From positions 150,842 to 214,841 of the forward strand of contig NZ_LMJJ01000044.1 in assembly GCF_001429285.1 (NCBI RefSeq): 64,000 nucleotides of DNA. Direction: 5' to 3'. Shown one piece after another: positions 48,402-56,086 of the stretch. Each line of letters begins with the position of its first letter. Position 1 is the stretch's first letter. The notes under the pieces were generated by a model. It searched no databases and was not told where the DNA came from. It worked only from the letters and a program-made list of their open reading frames with translations. Position numbers and translations under genes: made by a program. The stretch is from Ensifer sp. Root278. GTDB lineage: Bacteria > Pseudomonadota > Alphaproteobacteria > Rhizobiales > Rhizobiaceae.

Positions 48402-50972
48402 ATGCGCAGATTTCCGCCGTTGAAACGTATCCTCGTTTGGTTGGTGGCACTCGCCGGCATCGCCTGTGCGTTGCCGAATGTTCTGAGCCGTGAAGAGGCA
48501 GCCGGATTACCGTCCTGGCTGCCGCATCGCCAGGTGGCGCTCGGCCTTGATCTCCAGGGAGGCTCGCACTTCATGCTGCGGGCCGCGCGCAGCGACATCG
48601 TCGCCGAGAGGCTCGAAGCGGTGGCCAGCGAAGTCGGCAAGTCCTTGCGCGATGCCGATATCGCCTATATCGGCCTATCGGGCGAAGGTCAGTCGATTTC
48701 GTTCCGGGTTCGGGACCGTGCGCAACTCCCCGCCGCTCGCGATAAGCTGAAGACACTGACGGCGCCGGTCGATGCCGGCGGATTTGGCTCCGGGTCGATT
48801 TCCGAAGTTGTGTTTGACAGCGCCGACGAGGATGAACTCGTCCGTCTGCGCCTGACCGACGAAGGCATCGACTACCGGCTGTCACTGGCCCTTGCGCAAT
48901 CGATCGATGTGGTGCGTCGCCGCGTCGCTGAAGTTGGCGTTCTGGAGCCGCTGATCCAGCGCCGTGGCGAAGATCGGCTTATCGTCCAGGTGCCGGGGCT
49001 CGACGACCCGCAACGACTGAAAGATCTGCTCAGCCAAAGCGCACATCTGACTTTCAGATTGCTGGATACGTCCGTGCCGGTTGAGCGAGCCGTCGATGGC
49101 CAGGTGCCAGCGGGCGCAGAAGTCCTCTATTCCTATGACGATCCGCCGGTTCCCTATCTGGTCCAGAAGGAACCATTGCTGGCGGCGGCCAGTTTTGTCG
49201 CCGCGCAGCCGGAAGCAGATGCCGGCGCCGATACGGCGTCGGTCGCGGTCAAGCTCGAGGCGGCCGCGCAGCAGCGGGTTACCGCCGTCACGGCGCAGCA
49301 GCCGGAGGCGAAGATTGCGATCGTTCTTGATGGCCAGGTTGCCGCAACGCCCAAGCTTTCGGAAGCCGTCAAAGGCGACACGGCGCGCATTTCTGCCGAG
49401 CTTCCGGCCGACTCTGCTGCGGATCTCGCCGCTCTCATCAGGACCGGACCGCTCCCAACACCGCTGACTTTCGTCGAGGAGCGGACGGTCGGCCCTGGTG
49501 TCGGTGACGACGCGATTGCCTATGGCCTCAAGGCCGGCTTTGTCGCGGCGATCGCCGTCGCCGCCTCGATGATCTTCTTCTACGGCGTTTTCGGTGTCTT
49601 TGCCATCATCGCGCTCGCCTTGAATATTGTCTTGATCCTTGCGACGCTTTCCGTGTCGGGGGCGACGCTGACCCTGCCGGGGATTGCCGGCATCATCCTG
49701 ACGATCGGCGTCGCGGTCGATTCGAACGTGTTGATCTACGAGCGCCTTCGCGAGGAGGTTCGTGGTGGCGAGCCCTTGCTCCGCACGATCAACAACGCCT
49801 TCTCTCGCGTCTTCAGCAGCATTTTCGACGCCAACCTGACGATGCTGATCGCCAGCGCCATCCTGTTCTACCTCGGTTCCGGGCCAGTGCGCGGTTTCGC
49901 CGTCACTCTCGCGATCGGCAGCGTCACGACGCTTTTCACCGCCTATACGGTGACCCGTCTGATCGTGAAGCGTTGGCTCCGGCAGTGGAAGTCGGAACGC
50001 CTGCCGAAGGGCATTCGAACCGGGCGCTTCAGCGATCTGGACATCCGTTTTATGCGGATCCGTAATCCGGTGTTCATCCTGATGGCCGCCTTGTCGGCGG
50101 CCTCGGTGCTCCTGCTTGCGGGTATCGGGCTCAATCTGGGTGTGGACTTCAAGGGCGGCTCGATCATCGAGCTGCACTCCAAGGGCGGTCCCGTCGACGT
50201 TGCCGACCTCCGCACCCGCCTCGACGAGCTGAACTTTGGCGAGGTCCAGGTCCAGCAACTGGGCTCGGGCGAGGATGTGCTGGTGCGGGTTCCGTCTCAA
50301 GAAGCGGGCGACAATGCCGAGCAGACCGCAGCCAGCGTCATCAGGACGGAGCTGGCCGACGAATACGACTTCCGCCGCGTCGAAGTGGTTGGCCCGGTTG
50401 TTTCGAGCGAGCTGACGCGCGCGGGAACGCTTGGGCTCGCAATCTCCTTCGTGGCGATCCTGCTCTATGTCTGGCTGCGTTTCGAGTGGCGCTTTGCCGT
50501 CGGTGCGATTATCGCAACCGTGCACGACGTGCTGCTGACGATTGGGTTCCTGGTGCTGACGGGCATCGAGTTCAATCTCGGCAGTATCGCCGCCGTTCTC
50601 ACCATCGTCGGCTACTCGTTGAACGATACAGTTGTGATCTACGATCGCATTCGCGAGAATCTCGGCCGCTATCGCCGCATGCCGCTTTCGGTGCTGATCG
50701 ATACGTCGATCAACCAGACACTCTCGCGCACGATCCTGACGGCGCTGACGACCATTCTGGCGCTCGCCGCGCTCTATCTCTTCGGCGGCGGCCTCATTCG
50801 CTCATTCAGCATCACCATGCTGTTTGGTGTCGTCGCCGGGACGATCTCCTCTATCTATATCGCCGGCCCGATCCTCATCCTCTTCGGGAAGCGGACCGAC
50901 CACATTCCGGGGGACGAAAACGCGTCCGGCGCGGATACGGGTGCTGCCGGCGCGGCAAAGGGTACAGTTTGA
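48402..50972 (+). CDS. secDF: Fused protein translocase subunit SecDF
   Basis: An 856-aa fusion of SecD and SecF that uses the proton gradient to pull exported proteins across the membrane. The SecD half begins with a helix and GLDLQGGSHFML and has six membrane segments to about residue 520. The SecF half has LGVDFKGGSIIELHS and another six to the end. Fused SecDF is common in alphaproteobacteria. It lies 47 nt after yajC and 1 nt before the Mth938-like gene. ATG 48402 is the first in frame. Confidence 0.96.
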   Translation: MRRFPPLKRILVWLVALAGIACALPNVLSREEAAGLPSWLPHRQVALGLDLQGGSHFMLRAARSDIVAERLEAVASEVGKSLRDADIAYIGLSGEGQSISFRVRDRAQLPAARDKLKTLTAPVDAGGFGSGSISEVVFDSADEDELVRLRLTDEGIDYRLSLALAQSIDVVRRRVAEVGVLEPLIQRRGEDRLIVQVPGLDDPQRLKDLLSQSAHLTFRLLDTSVPVERAVDGQVPAGAEVLYSYDDPPVPYLVQKEPLLAAASFVAAQPEADAGADTASVAVKLEAAAQQRVTAVTAQQPEAKIAIVLDGQVAATPKLSEAVKGDTARISAELPADSAADLAALIRTGPLPTPLTFVEERTVGPGVGDDAIAYGLKAGFVAAIAVAASMIFFYGVFGVFAIIALALNIVLILATLSVSGATLTLPGIAGIILTIGVAVDSNVLIYERLREEVRGGEPLLRTINNAFSRVFSSIFDANLTMLIASAILFYLGSGPVRGFAVTLAIGSVTTLFTAYTVTRLIVKRWLRQWKSERLPKGIRTGRFSDLDIRFMRIRNPVFILMAALSAASVLLLAGIGLNLGVDFKGGSIIELHSKGGPVDVADLRTRLDELNFGEVQVQQLGSGEDVLVRVPSQEAGDNAEQTAASVIRTELADEYDFRRVEVVGPVVSSELTRAGTLGLAISFVAILLYVWLRFEWRFAVGAIIATVHDVLLTIGFLVLTGIEFNLGSIAAVLTIVGYSLNDTVVIYDRIRENLGRYRRMPLSVLIDTSINQTLSRTILTALTTILALAALYLFGGGLIRSFSITMLFGVVAGTISSIYIAGPILILFGKRTDHIPGDENASGADTGAAGAAKGTV

Positions 50973-50973
50973 A

Positions 50974-51360
50974 ATGCCCAAGGGTATTGAAATTCGCGAA
51001 GCGCATTTTCCGGGCCGCGCACCGATCGATGCCTATGGCAACGGCGGCTTTCGCTTTGCGGACATGTCGCATCGCGGCTCGATCCTGATGCTGCCCTCGG
51101 GCGTCTATGCGTGGGACGTGGCCGAAGGCGATCCCCTGGCCGTCGAGAAATTCCTCAGGGTCATCGATGAGGCGAAAGACATCGAAGTACTGCTGGTTGG
51201 CACCGGTAAGGACATCCGCCCGCTGCCCGCAGACCTGAAGGCCGCGCTGCGTGCCGTCAATGTATCGTCGGATCCGATGAGCACCGGGGCTGCGGTTCGC
51301 ACCTACAATGTGATGCTGGCCGAATCGCGTGCTGTCGCCGTCGCGCTGATCGCTGTCTGA
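50974..51360 (+). CDS. Mth938-domain protein, NDUFAF3-like
   Basis: A 128-aa protein of the Mth938 (DUF498) fold, with RGSILMLPSGVYAWDV and LLVGTGKDIRPLPADL as recognisable motifs. The human relative NDUFAF3 is a complex I assembly factor. The function in bacteria is not settled. ATG 50974 starts 1 nt after the secDF stop with AAAGGG upstream, so it is co-transcribed. The longer frame to 50824 overlaps secDF and was rejected. The next gene, 22 nt later, is another complex I assembly-factor relative. Confidence 0.88.
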   Translation: MPKGIEIREAHFPGRAPIDAYGNGGFRFADMSHRGSILMLPSGVYAWDVAEGDPLAVEKFLRVIDEAKDIEVLLVGTGKDIRPLPADLKAALRAVNVSSDPMSTGAAVRTYNVMLAESRAVAVALIAV

Positions 51361-51382
51361 TCGGGCATTCGGGGAAGACGAC

Positions 51383-52225
51383 GTGCAAGATATTTCCGCT
51401 CAGATCCTGGCCGACCTCAGGGATACGGACCGCGACCGCTATCTCGCCTGCCTGCTTGCCCCCGCCGACAAGCAGCGCTCGCTCGCGGCACTCTATGCGT
51501 TCAACGCGGAAATCGCGCGAATTCGCGATCTCGTGCATGAGCCGATTCCAGGCGAAATCCGCATGCAGTGGTGGCGCGATCTCATCGGCAACGATGCAGC
51601 CTCCGGTGAGGGGCATCCGCTCGCCGAAGCGCTTCTGCAGTGCATTCGCGAGCACAGGCTGCCGGTCTCGGTCCTGCAGAACATGATCGATGCCCGGATC
51701 TTCGATCTCTATGACGACCCCTTGGAAGACCGCTCGGCGCTCGAAGGTTATGCCGGCGAGACCGCTTCGGCCTTGATCCAGCTCTCGTCGCTGGTGCTCG
51801 ACCCGCAGAATGCGGCCAAATCGGCGGAAGCCGCTGGTCACGCCGGTGTGGCGCAGACTGTCGCCGGCCTCCTGATGCTGTTGCCGCTGCATCTGAGACG
51901 CGGCCAGGTCTATTTGCCGGCAGAACTGCTGCGCGCGACCGGCCTTGATCGGGAAACGCTTATTGCCGGCAAAGACAGCGACGGTATCGGCCGGGCGATT
52001 AGGGCATTTTCTGGGTTCGGGCGGGATCATCTGGCCAAGGCACGGGCTCAGATGGCGGCGATCTCGCCGTCGAATTTTCCGGCGTTCGTGCCGCTCGCGC
52101 TGGCCGAGCCGATCTTCGATCGCGCCGAGGCGGCTGGCGCTGGACTTTTAAAGACACCCATCCGGCCGGCGCAATGGCGGCGGCAATGGTGGATGTGGCG
52201 CGCCGCTCGGCGGCGTCGCTTCTAG
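51383..52225 (+). CDS. Squalene/phytoene synthase-family protein, NDUFAF6-like
   Basis: A 280-aa protein of the squalene/phytoene synthase fold. The usual Asp-rich motifs are changed: where catalytic members have a DDxxD, this has RIRDLVHE, and the second motif is YAGETASALIQL with no paired Asp. It is therefore likely not a prenyl synthase but the NDUFAF6 (C8orf38) type linked to complex I assembly. The C-terminus is basic and ends RAARRRRF. The start is GTG at 51383 with GGGGAAG about 8 nt upstream. Confidence 0.83.
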   Translation: MQDISAQILADLRDTDRDRYLACLLAPADKQRSLAALYAFNAEIARIRDLVHEPIPGEIRMQWWRDLIGNDAASGEGHPLAEALLQCIREHRLPVSVLQNMIDARIFDLYDDPLEDRSALEGYAGETASALIQLSSLVLDPQNAAKSAEAAGHAGVAQTVAGLLMLLPLHLRRGQVYLPAELLRATGLDRETLIAGKDSDGIGRAIRAFSGFGRDHLAKARAQMAAISPSNFPAFVPLALAEPIFDRAEAAGAGLLKTPIRPAQWRRQWWMWRAARRRRF

Positions 52226-52368
52226 GGCGGCAAAGCAGACGCGCTACTTGTTAAGAACCCGATGCGTTCCGCGTCGGCGCGCCCGACGGGACGCCAAATT
52301 GGCACAAGCCTCGTAGTCTATAGAAGCGGTTTATCGGCGTCATGCCGAGCGAAGGGGAGCGCCCGCGG

Positions 52369-52836
52369 ATGCTTTGGTTATTGCTCATCGCCGTCATTGT
52401 TCTGGCCGGCGCATTCTACATGTGGATGAACGCTCGTGCCGAGCGGGATTGGGACAATCCCGATGCAGGTTCTGCGATGGTGGAATTCGGGCGCGCATTT
52501 CCGGATGAGGCGATCCGGGCACTGCATTCCACCGCGGATCGGAAGGCGATCTTCCTGAGGCTGCACGACGGCAAGGCGGGCTTCATCCAATCGCATGGCA
52601 CGCACTATGTCTGCCACGTCATCCAGCCTGGAAAGGTCCGGGTGAACAGCTCTGAGACCGGCCGTGGGCTGATCGTGCATTTCCCCGACTTTGCCTATCT
52701 GGACAATGCCTTCGAGTTCCAGAACGCCGGCGAGGCGGCGGAAGTTTCTCTCTGGCTGCTCGGCAGTTTCAACCCGAAATCGGAATTCACGCAGCCCAAC
52801 TCGGAACTGTCCCCTGCAGCGCAGTCGAGCGAGTAG
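52369..52836 (+). CDS. Membrane-anchored hypothetical protein
   Basis: A 155-aa protein with one N-terminal membrane helix (MLWLLLIAVIVLAGAFYMWM) and a soluble domain carrying GFIQSHGTHYVCHVIQPG and IVHFPDFAYLDNAFEF. I do not recognise the family. ATG 52369 has AAGGGGAG about 9 nt upstream. An ATG at 52342, nine codons earlier, is also in frame. It is probably transcribed with or after the genes above. Function is unknown. Confidence 0.72.
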   Translation: MLWLLLIAVIVLAGAFYMWMNARAERDWDNPDAGSAMVEFGRAFPDEAIRALHSTADRKAIFLRLHDGKAGFIQSHGTHYVCHVIQPGKVRVNSSETGRGLIVHFPDFAYLDNAFEFQNAGEAAEVSLWLLGSFNPKSEFTQPNSELSPAAQSSE

Positions 52837-52860
52837 CGACTTCACAGTTCCATTCAAAAG

Positions 52861-52903
52861 AAACGGCCCGCTGGCGGTATCACGAGCGGGCCGTTTCGTT
52901 GTT
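52861..52903 (-). terminator. Terminator of trmFO, convergent with the upstream plus gene
   Basis: A perfect 12-bp stem (AAACGGCCCGCT at 52861-52872 and AGCGGGCCGTTT at 52885-52896) has a 12-nt loop. On the minus strand the T tract TTTCTTTTG follows it, so trmFO is the main target. The plus-strand tract (TTTCGTTGTT) is weaker. Confidence 0.82.
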
Positions 52904-52921
52904 CTGGTCTCATATTCGCCG

Positions 52922-54340
52922 TCAGGCGGACTTGCCGAGCCATGCGGCGCAATCTGCGAGCGCACGCGACGCCGTTGCCTGCTTCTTGGCAGCGGCCTTT
53001 TCCTTGCCACGGAAGCGCTTGGCGCCCTCCGGCTTGGTGATTGCTCCCGGATCGAGCGGCGGGAACAGGCCGAAATTGACGTTCATCGGCTGGAACGAAC
53101 GTTTGCCCGGCTCATCGTCGGAAACGATGTGCCCGCCGGTGATATGGTTCAGCAGCGCGCCGAAGGCGGTGGTCGCTGGCGGTGCGGCCAAAGTCGCGCC
53201 CTTGCGCTCAGCGGCGGCGAAGCGCCCGGCGAGCAGGCCGATGCTGGCGCTCTCCACGTATCCTTCGCAGCCGGTGATCTGACCGGCAAAGCGCAGGCCC
53301 GGGCGCGACTTCAGCGTCAGCGTTCGGTCGAGCAGCGTCGGCGAATTGATGTAGGTGTTGCGGTGCAGGCCGCCGAGGCGTGCAAATTCGGCATTCTCCA
53401 GGCCCGGGATCATCCGGAAGACTTCCGCCTGGGCGCCGTATTTCAGTTTCGTCTGGAAGCCGACCATGTTGTAGAGCGTGCCAAGCGCGTTGTCCTGGCG
53501 CAGCTGCACGACGGCATAGGGCTTGACCGTGGGGTTATGGGCATTGGTGAGGCCCATCGGCTTCATCGGCCCGTGACGCAGCGTCTCGCGGCCGCGTTCG
53601 GCCATGACCTCGATCGGCAGGCAGCCATCGAAATAGGGCGTACCTTCCCATTCCTTGAAGCCGGTCTTGTCGCCGGCGATCAGCGCGTCGACGAAGGCGT
53701 TGTACTGCTCCTCGGTCATCGGGCAGTTGATGTAGTCTTTGCCGGTGCCGCCGGGGCCGACCTTGTCGTAACGCGACTGGTACCAGCAGACGTCCATGTC
53801 GATCGTCTCGGTGTAGACGATCGGCGCGATGGCGTCGAAGAAAGCGAGCGCATCGGCGCCCGTTTCCGTGCGGATGGCTTCTGCAAGATCGGGTGCCGTC
53901 AAAGGGCCGGTCGCGATGACCGCGAGGTCCCATTCCCTCGGCGGTAGGCCGGTGATTTCTTCGCGCACGACCGTGATCAGCGGATGGGCCGCAATCGCAG
54001 CGCTGACGGCGTCAGAGAATCCATCGCGATCGACGGCGAGCGCGCCGCCGGCCGGAACCTGGTTGGCATCGGCGGACTTCATGATCAGCGAGCCGGCAAG
54101 GCGCATTTCCGCATGCAGAACGCCGACCGCATTGCTGGTCGCATCATCCGAGCGGAACGAGTTGGAACAGACGAGTTCGGCGAGACCGTCCGTCTTGTGC
54201 GCATCGGTGCCGCGCACGCCGCGCATCTCGTGCAGTATGACCGGGACTCCGGCCTCGGCGATCTGCCAGGCAGCCTCCGAACCGGCAAGGCCGCCGCCGA
54301 CGACATGGATGGGAGAATGGGAAGAGGTGTCTTTGCTCAT
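52922..54340 (-). CDS. trmFO: Methylenetetrahydrofolate--tRNA-(uracil-5-)-methyltransferase TrmFO
   Basis: A 472-aa FAD enzyme that makes 5-methyluridine at position 54 of tRNA with methylene-THF as carbon donor. The FAD-binding motif is [19 protein letters not shown] near residue 13. [10 protein letters not shown]-type sequence ([10 protein letters not shown] here), [19 protein letters not shown] and [16 protein letters not shown] follow the family. The length fits. It is a minus-strand single gene downstream of the DUF1127 pair. Confidence 0.95.
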   Translation of the reverse strand: MSKDTSSHSPIHVVGGGLAGSEAAWQIAEAGVPVILHEMRGVRGTDAHKTDGLAELVCSNSFRSDDATSNAVGVLHAEMRLAGSLIMKSADANQVPAGGALAVDRDGFSDAVSAAIAAHPLITVVREEITGLPPREWDLAVIATGPLTAPDLAEAIRTETGADALAFFDAIAPIVYTETIDMDVCWYQSRYDKVGPGGTGKDYINCPMTEEQYNAFVDALIAGDKTGFKEWEGTPYFDGCLPIEVMAERGRETLRHGPMKPMGLTNAHNPTVKPYAVVQLRQDNALGTLYNMVGFQTKLKYGAQAEVFRMIPGLENAEFARLGGLHRNTYINSPTLLDRTLTLKSRPGLRFAGQITGCEGYVESASIGLLAGRFAAAERKGATLAAPPATTAFGALLNHITGGHIVSDDEPGKRSFQPMNVNFGLFPPLDPGAITKPEGAKRFRGKEKAAAKKQATASRALADCAAWLGKSA

Positions 54341-54389
54341 GGGCGGCTTCCTATCACGGCTCGGCCCTTCGTTCCAATGTCAATAAACG

Positions 54390-54416
54390 AAAACGGCGCC
54401 CGGAGGGCGCCGTTTT
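54390..54416 (-). terminator. Terminator of the first DUF1127 gene
   Basis: A 12-bp stem (AAAACGGCGCCC and GGGCGCCGTTTT) has a three-nt loop, read on the minus strand, and is followed by CGTTTATT. It lies between trmFO and DUF1127. Confidence 0.85.
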
Positions 54417-54440
54417 GGAAGTCAGTTCGAACCGTTGAGA

Positions 54441-54584
54441 TTAACGGAAGGAACGGGCCGCAATGTTGCGGATATCGTAGCGGGTGATGCCGATATCACT
54501 GAGAGCGTGGTTCGACAGGTTGCCGAGCTCGCTGACGGTGCGGCGGTAGTTGATCCAGCTTTTTGCGATACGAATCGGGTTCAT
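54441..54584 (-). CDS. DUF1127 small protein, copy 1
   Basis: A 47-aa basic protein of the DUF1127 family, MNPIRIAKSWINYRRTVSEL at its start and LSDIGITRYDI near its end. The core pattern (YRRTVSELGNLSNHALSDIG) matches the family. DUF1127 proteins are short, Arg-rich RNA-associated proteins in alphaproteobacteria, some acting with small RNAs. The ATG at 54584 has GAGG about 8 nt upstream. The longer frame to 54737 has no support. It ends at a perfect terminator. Confidence 0.85.
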   Translation of the reverse strand: MNPIRIAKSWINYRRTVSELGNLSNHALSDIGITRYDIRNIAARSFR

Positions 54585-54931
54585 GACTTTTTCCTCAAGA
54601 TCGGTTTGTCGCGACAGCCATCTGTCTGCGTCGTTGAGGTTCTTATACGCTTGTCTAATTAGAAGGTGGAGTGCAAAGAAAATGCAGCTGCTATGCATTT
54701 GTGCAGTGCATCGCCGCATAGATGGGCACCGCTTCAAAAGGTGGCATCAATTAACGATTGATTAAAATGCGGATCACTACGCTCTAGTGTTTTGTTTTTC
54801 ATATGTTTTTGGAATTGGAGCGCGAGCGGTTGCAATGCGTGGCACGAGGGTGGTGCTCGCTGCTCGCCGGCGAGGTGGGCTACAGCATTTCGCACGTGCG
54901 AAAGGGCGGCGGTGACGCCAGAGCAAGAGGC
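54585..54931. other. Intergenic region upstream of DUF1127 copy 1
   Basis: About 350 nt, AT-rich at 54640-54800. It should contain the promoter of DUF1127 copy 1. No gene or sRNA hairpin of the type found further right is visible. Confidence 0.4.
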
Positions 54932-54969
54932 AAAAGAAAACGCCCCCCGGAATGAACCGGAGGGCGTTT
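54932..54969 (-). terminator. Terminator of DUF1127 copy 2
   Basis: A 13-pair stem with one mismatch (AAACGCCCCCCGG at 54938-54950 and CCGGAGGGCGTTT at 54957-54969) is followed on the minus strand by TTCTTTTG. Confidence 0.82.
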
Positions 54970-55004
54970 ACTGGAGGTCGGTCGCGCTTGAAGCGCAGCC
55001 TGAA

Positions 55005-55148
55005 TTACTTGATCGCCTGGCGAGCAACGTAGGGGATGTCGCCGCGGCCGATGCCGAGGTCGCTCAGCTCACGGTCGCTCATGCGGCCGAGTTCGTTGCA
55101 GGTCTGACGATACTTGCGCCAATTGTTGAAAGAACGTGCGAGGTTCAT
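55005..55148 (-). CDS. DUF1127 small protein, copy 2
   Basis: A 47-aa gene read on the minus strand, the same length as copy 1. It starts MNLARSFNNWRKYRQTCNEL and contains ELSDLGIGRGDI, the DUF1127 core. The stop is at 55005-55007. AAAGGA lies just upstream of the ATG at 55148. It is followed by its own terminator and preceded, on the same strand, by the two small RNA copies. In Rhodobacter a DUF1127 protein is made beside sRNAs with the same loop motif, so a functional link is likely but inferred. Confidence 0.85.
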   Translation of the reverse strand: MNLARSFNNWRKYRQTCNELGRMSDRELSDLGIGRGDIPYVARQAIK

Positions 55149-55375
55149 GATCCTATCCTTTCTAGGGTCGTGTGCCAGCGCTCATCTCTCTTGCTGGCCG
55201 TCATCTGATGGTCTGGAATATAATCGTTTTGAGCAGAAGTTACAGAGATAATGCTGCATCGCACCCATGCAGCACGTGCAAGCCTGAGCGCGGCGGACAG
55301 ACGTCGGATGGCGTTCGAAACGCATCTGCAATCAGGTTCTGATGATTGAAGCTTTCGACCCAAATCGAGGGCCGG
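55149..55375. other. Intergenic region between sRNA copy A and DUF1127 copy 2
   Basis: About 227 nt with no further gene that I can support. It should contain the promoter of DUF1127 copy 2. It separates the sRNA copy A terminator from the coding start. Confidence 0.4.
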
Positions 55376-55515
55376 AAAACAAACAACGCCCGCTGGGGGA
55401 GGAGATCCAGCGAGCGTCGCTTTGTTCTGATCGGCAACCGGGAGGAGGAGTGTCGCCGATCCAAATCGAGGGGCGCTGGGAGGAGGAGTGCGCCGCCCCG
55501 ATCGATGAGTTGAAG
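55376..55515 (-). ncRNA. Alpha-r14-type small RNA, copy A
   Basis: Three hairpins read on the minus strand, each with a CTCCTCCC-type loop. Hairpin 1 (arms 55490-55499 and 55470-55476, one bulged G) has loop ACTCCTCCTCCCA. Hairpin 2 (10-bp arms 55452-55461 and 55429-55438) has loop ACTCCTCCTCCCG. Hairpin 3 (arms 55407-55417 and 55386-55396) has loop ATCTCCTCCC and is followed by TGTTTGTTTT, a terminator. The T tract fixes the strand. The 5' end is not resolved. The pattern matches the Smr14/NfeR1 family, which is known to bind ribosome-binding sites. Confidence 0.85.
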
Positions 55516-55661
55516 ATAGTATGGAGTCGGGCGGAAGGGTAGCGCTGATCCAGAATGGCACCTATGCATCGAGTGCATGGCTGCGAGCGAATACAGAGAA
55601 AGTGTGCACGAATATTGTGCAATTGCGCAAAGTCGGAGATTTTCTTGCTGGGGGAGGGCTG

Positions 55662-55795
55662 AAAACAATAACGCCCGCTGGGGGAGGAGGTCCAGCGAGC
55701 GTCATTTGAAGTGATTGGCAACTGGGAGGAGGAGTGTTGCCAATCTGATCGGAGGAGCGTTGGGAGGAGGAGTACGCTCGACCGAATTCTCTCGG
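55662..55795 (-). ncRNA. Alpha-r14-type small RNA, copy B
   Basis: A second copy of the same design, 285 nt upstream on the minus strand. Hairpin 1 (GAGCGT and ACGCTC, 55774-55779 and 55755-55760) has loop ACTCCTCCTCCCA. Hairpin 2 (GATTGGCAAC and GTTGCCAATC, 55736-55745 and 55713-55722) has loop ACTCCTCCTCCCA. Hairpin 3 (55692-55702 and 55671-55681, one G-U pair) has loop ACCTCCTCCC and ends in TATTGTTTT. The stems differ from copy A but keep pairing, which supports conserved structure. The 5' end is approximate. Confidence 0.85.
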
Positions 55796-55799
55796 GTTT

Positions 55800-56086
55800 T
55801 GCCCGGGCCTTTCTCAGTAAACTGAGGCGGTTGGCCGCTTCCGCCGGCGACCGTCTGGCTTCATGCCGTCGTTCGCCTTTGATGATTTGAATATAGGGGC
55901 TTTAAATCGATTTGTGCAGTGCAATATCCGCATGGAAGATATGCGCATCGCGCAAGCCGTTCATCAGTCTCTTTCGGCTCGGGGCCTCAGTCGCGACAGA
56001 GCGATTGTGTTTCCGCGCCGATACGTGGTTAGCTGGTGACGCAACGGGATCATTTCAAGCATTGGATTCTTAGGGCTGGGGGCAGG
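55800..56086. other. Intergenic region upstream of sRNA copy B and DUF2157 gene
   Basis: About 285 nt. It should hold the sRNA copy B promoter on the minus strand and the promoter of the DUF2157 gene on the plus strand. A CTATAT box is readable on the minus strand at 55891-55896, but its -35 match is poor and it lies about 90 nt from the sRNA. No gene is seen. Confidence 0.35.

Noticed and set aside
55342-55542. Short plus-strand open frames across the sRNA blocks, and GGAGGAGG sites that could be read as ribosome-binding sites.
   Set aside because: The T tracts and paired stems show the minus strand is the transcript. The plus-strand GGAGGAGG is the complement of the loops, with no well-placed start codon and no homologous frame between copies.
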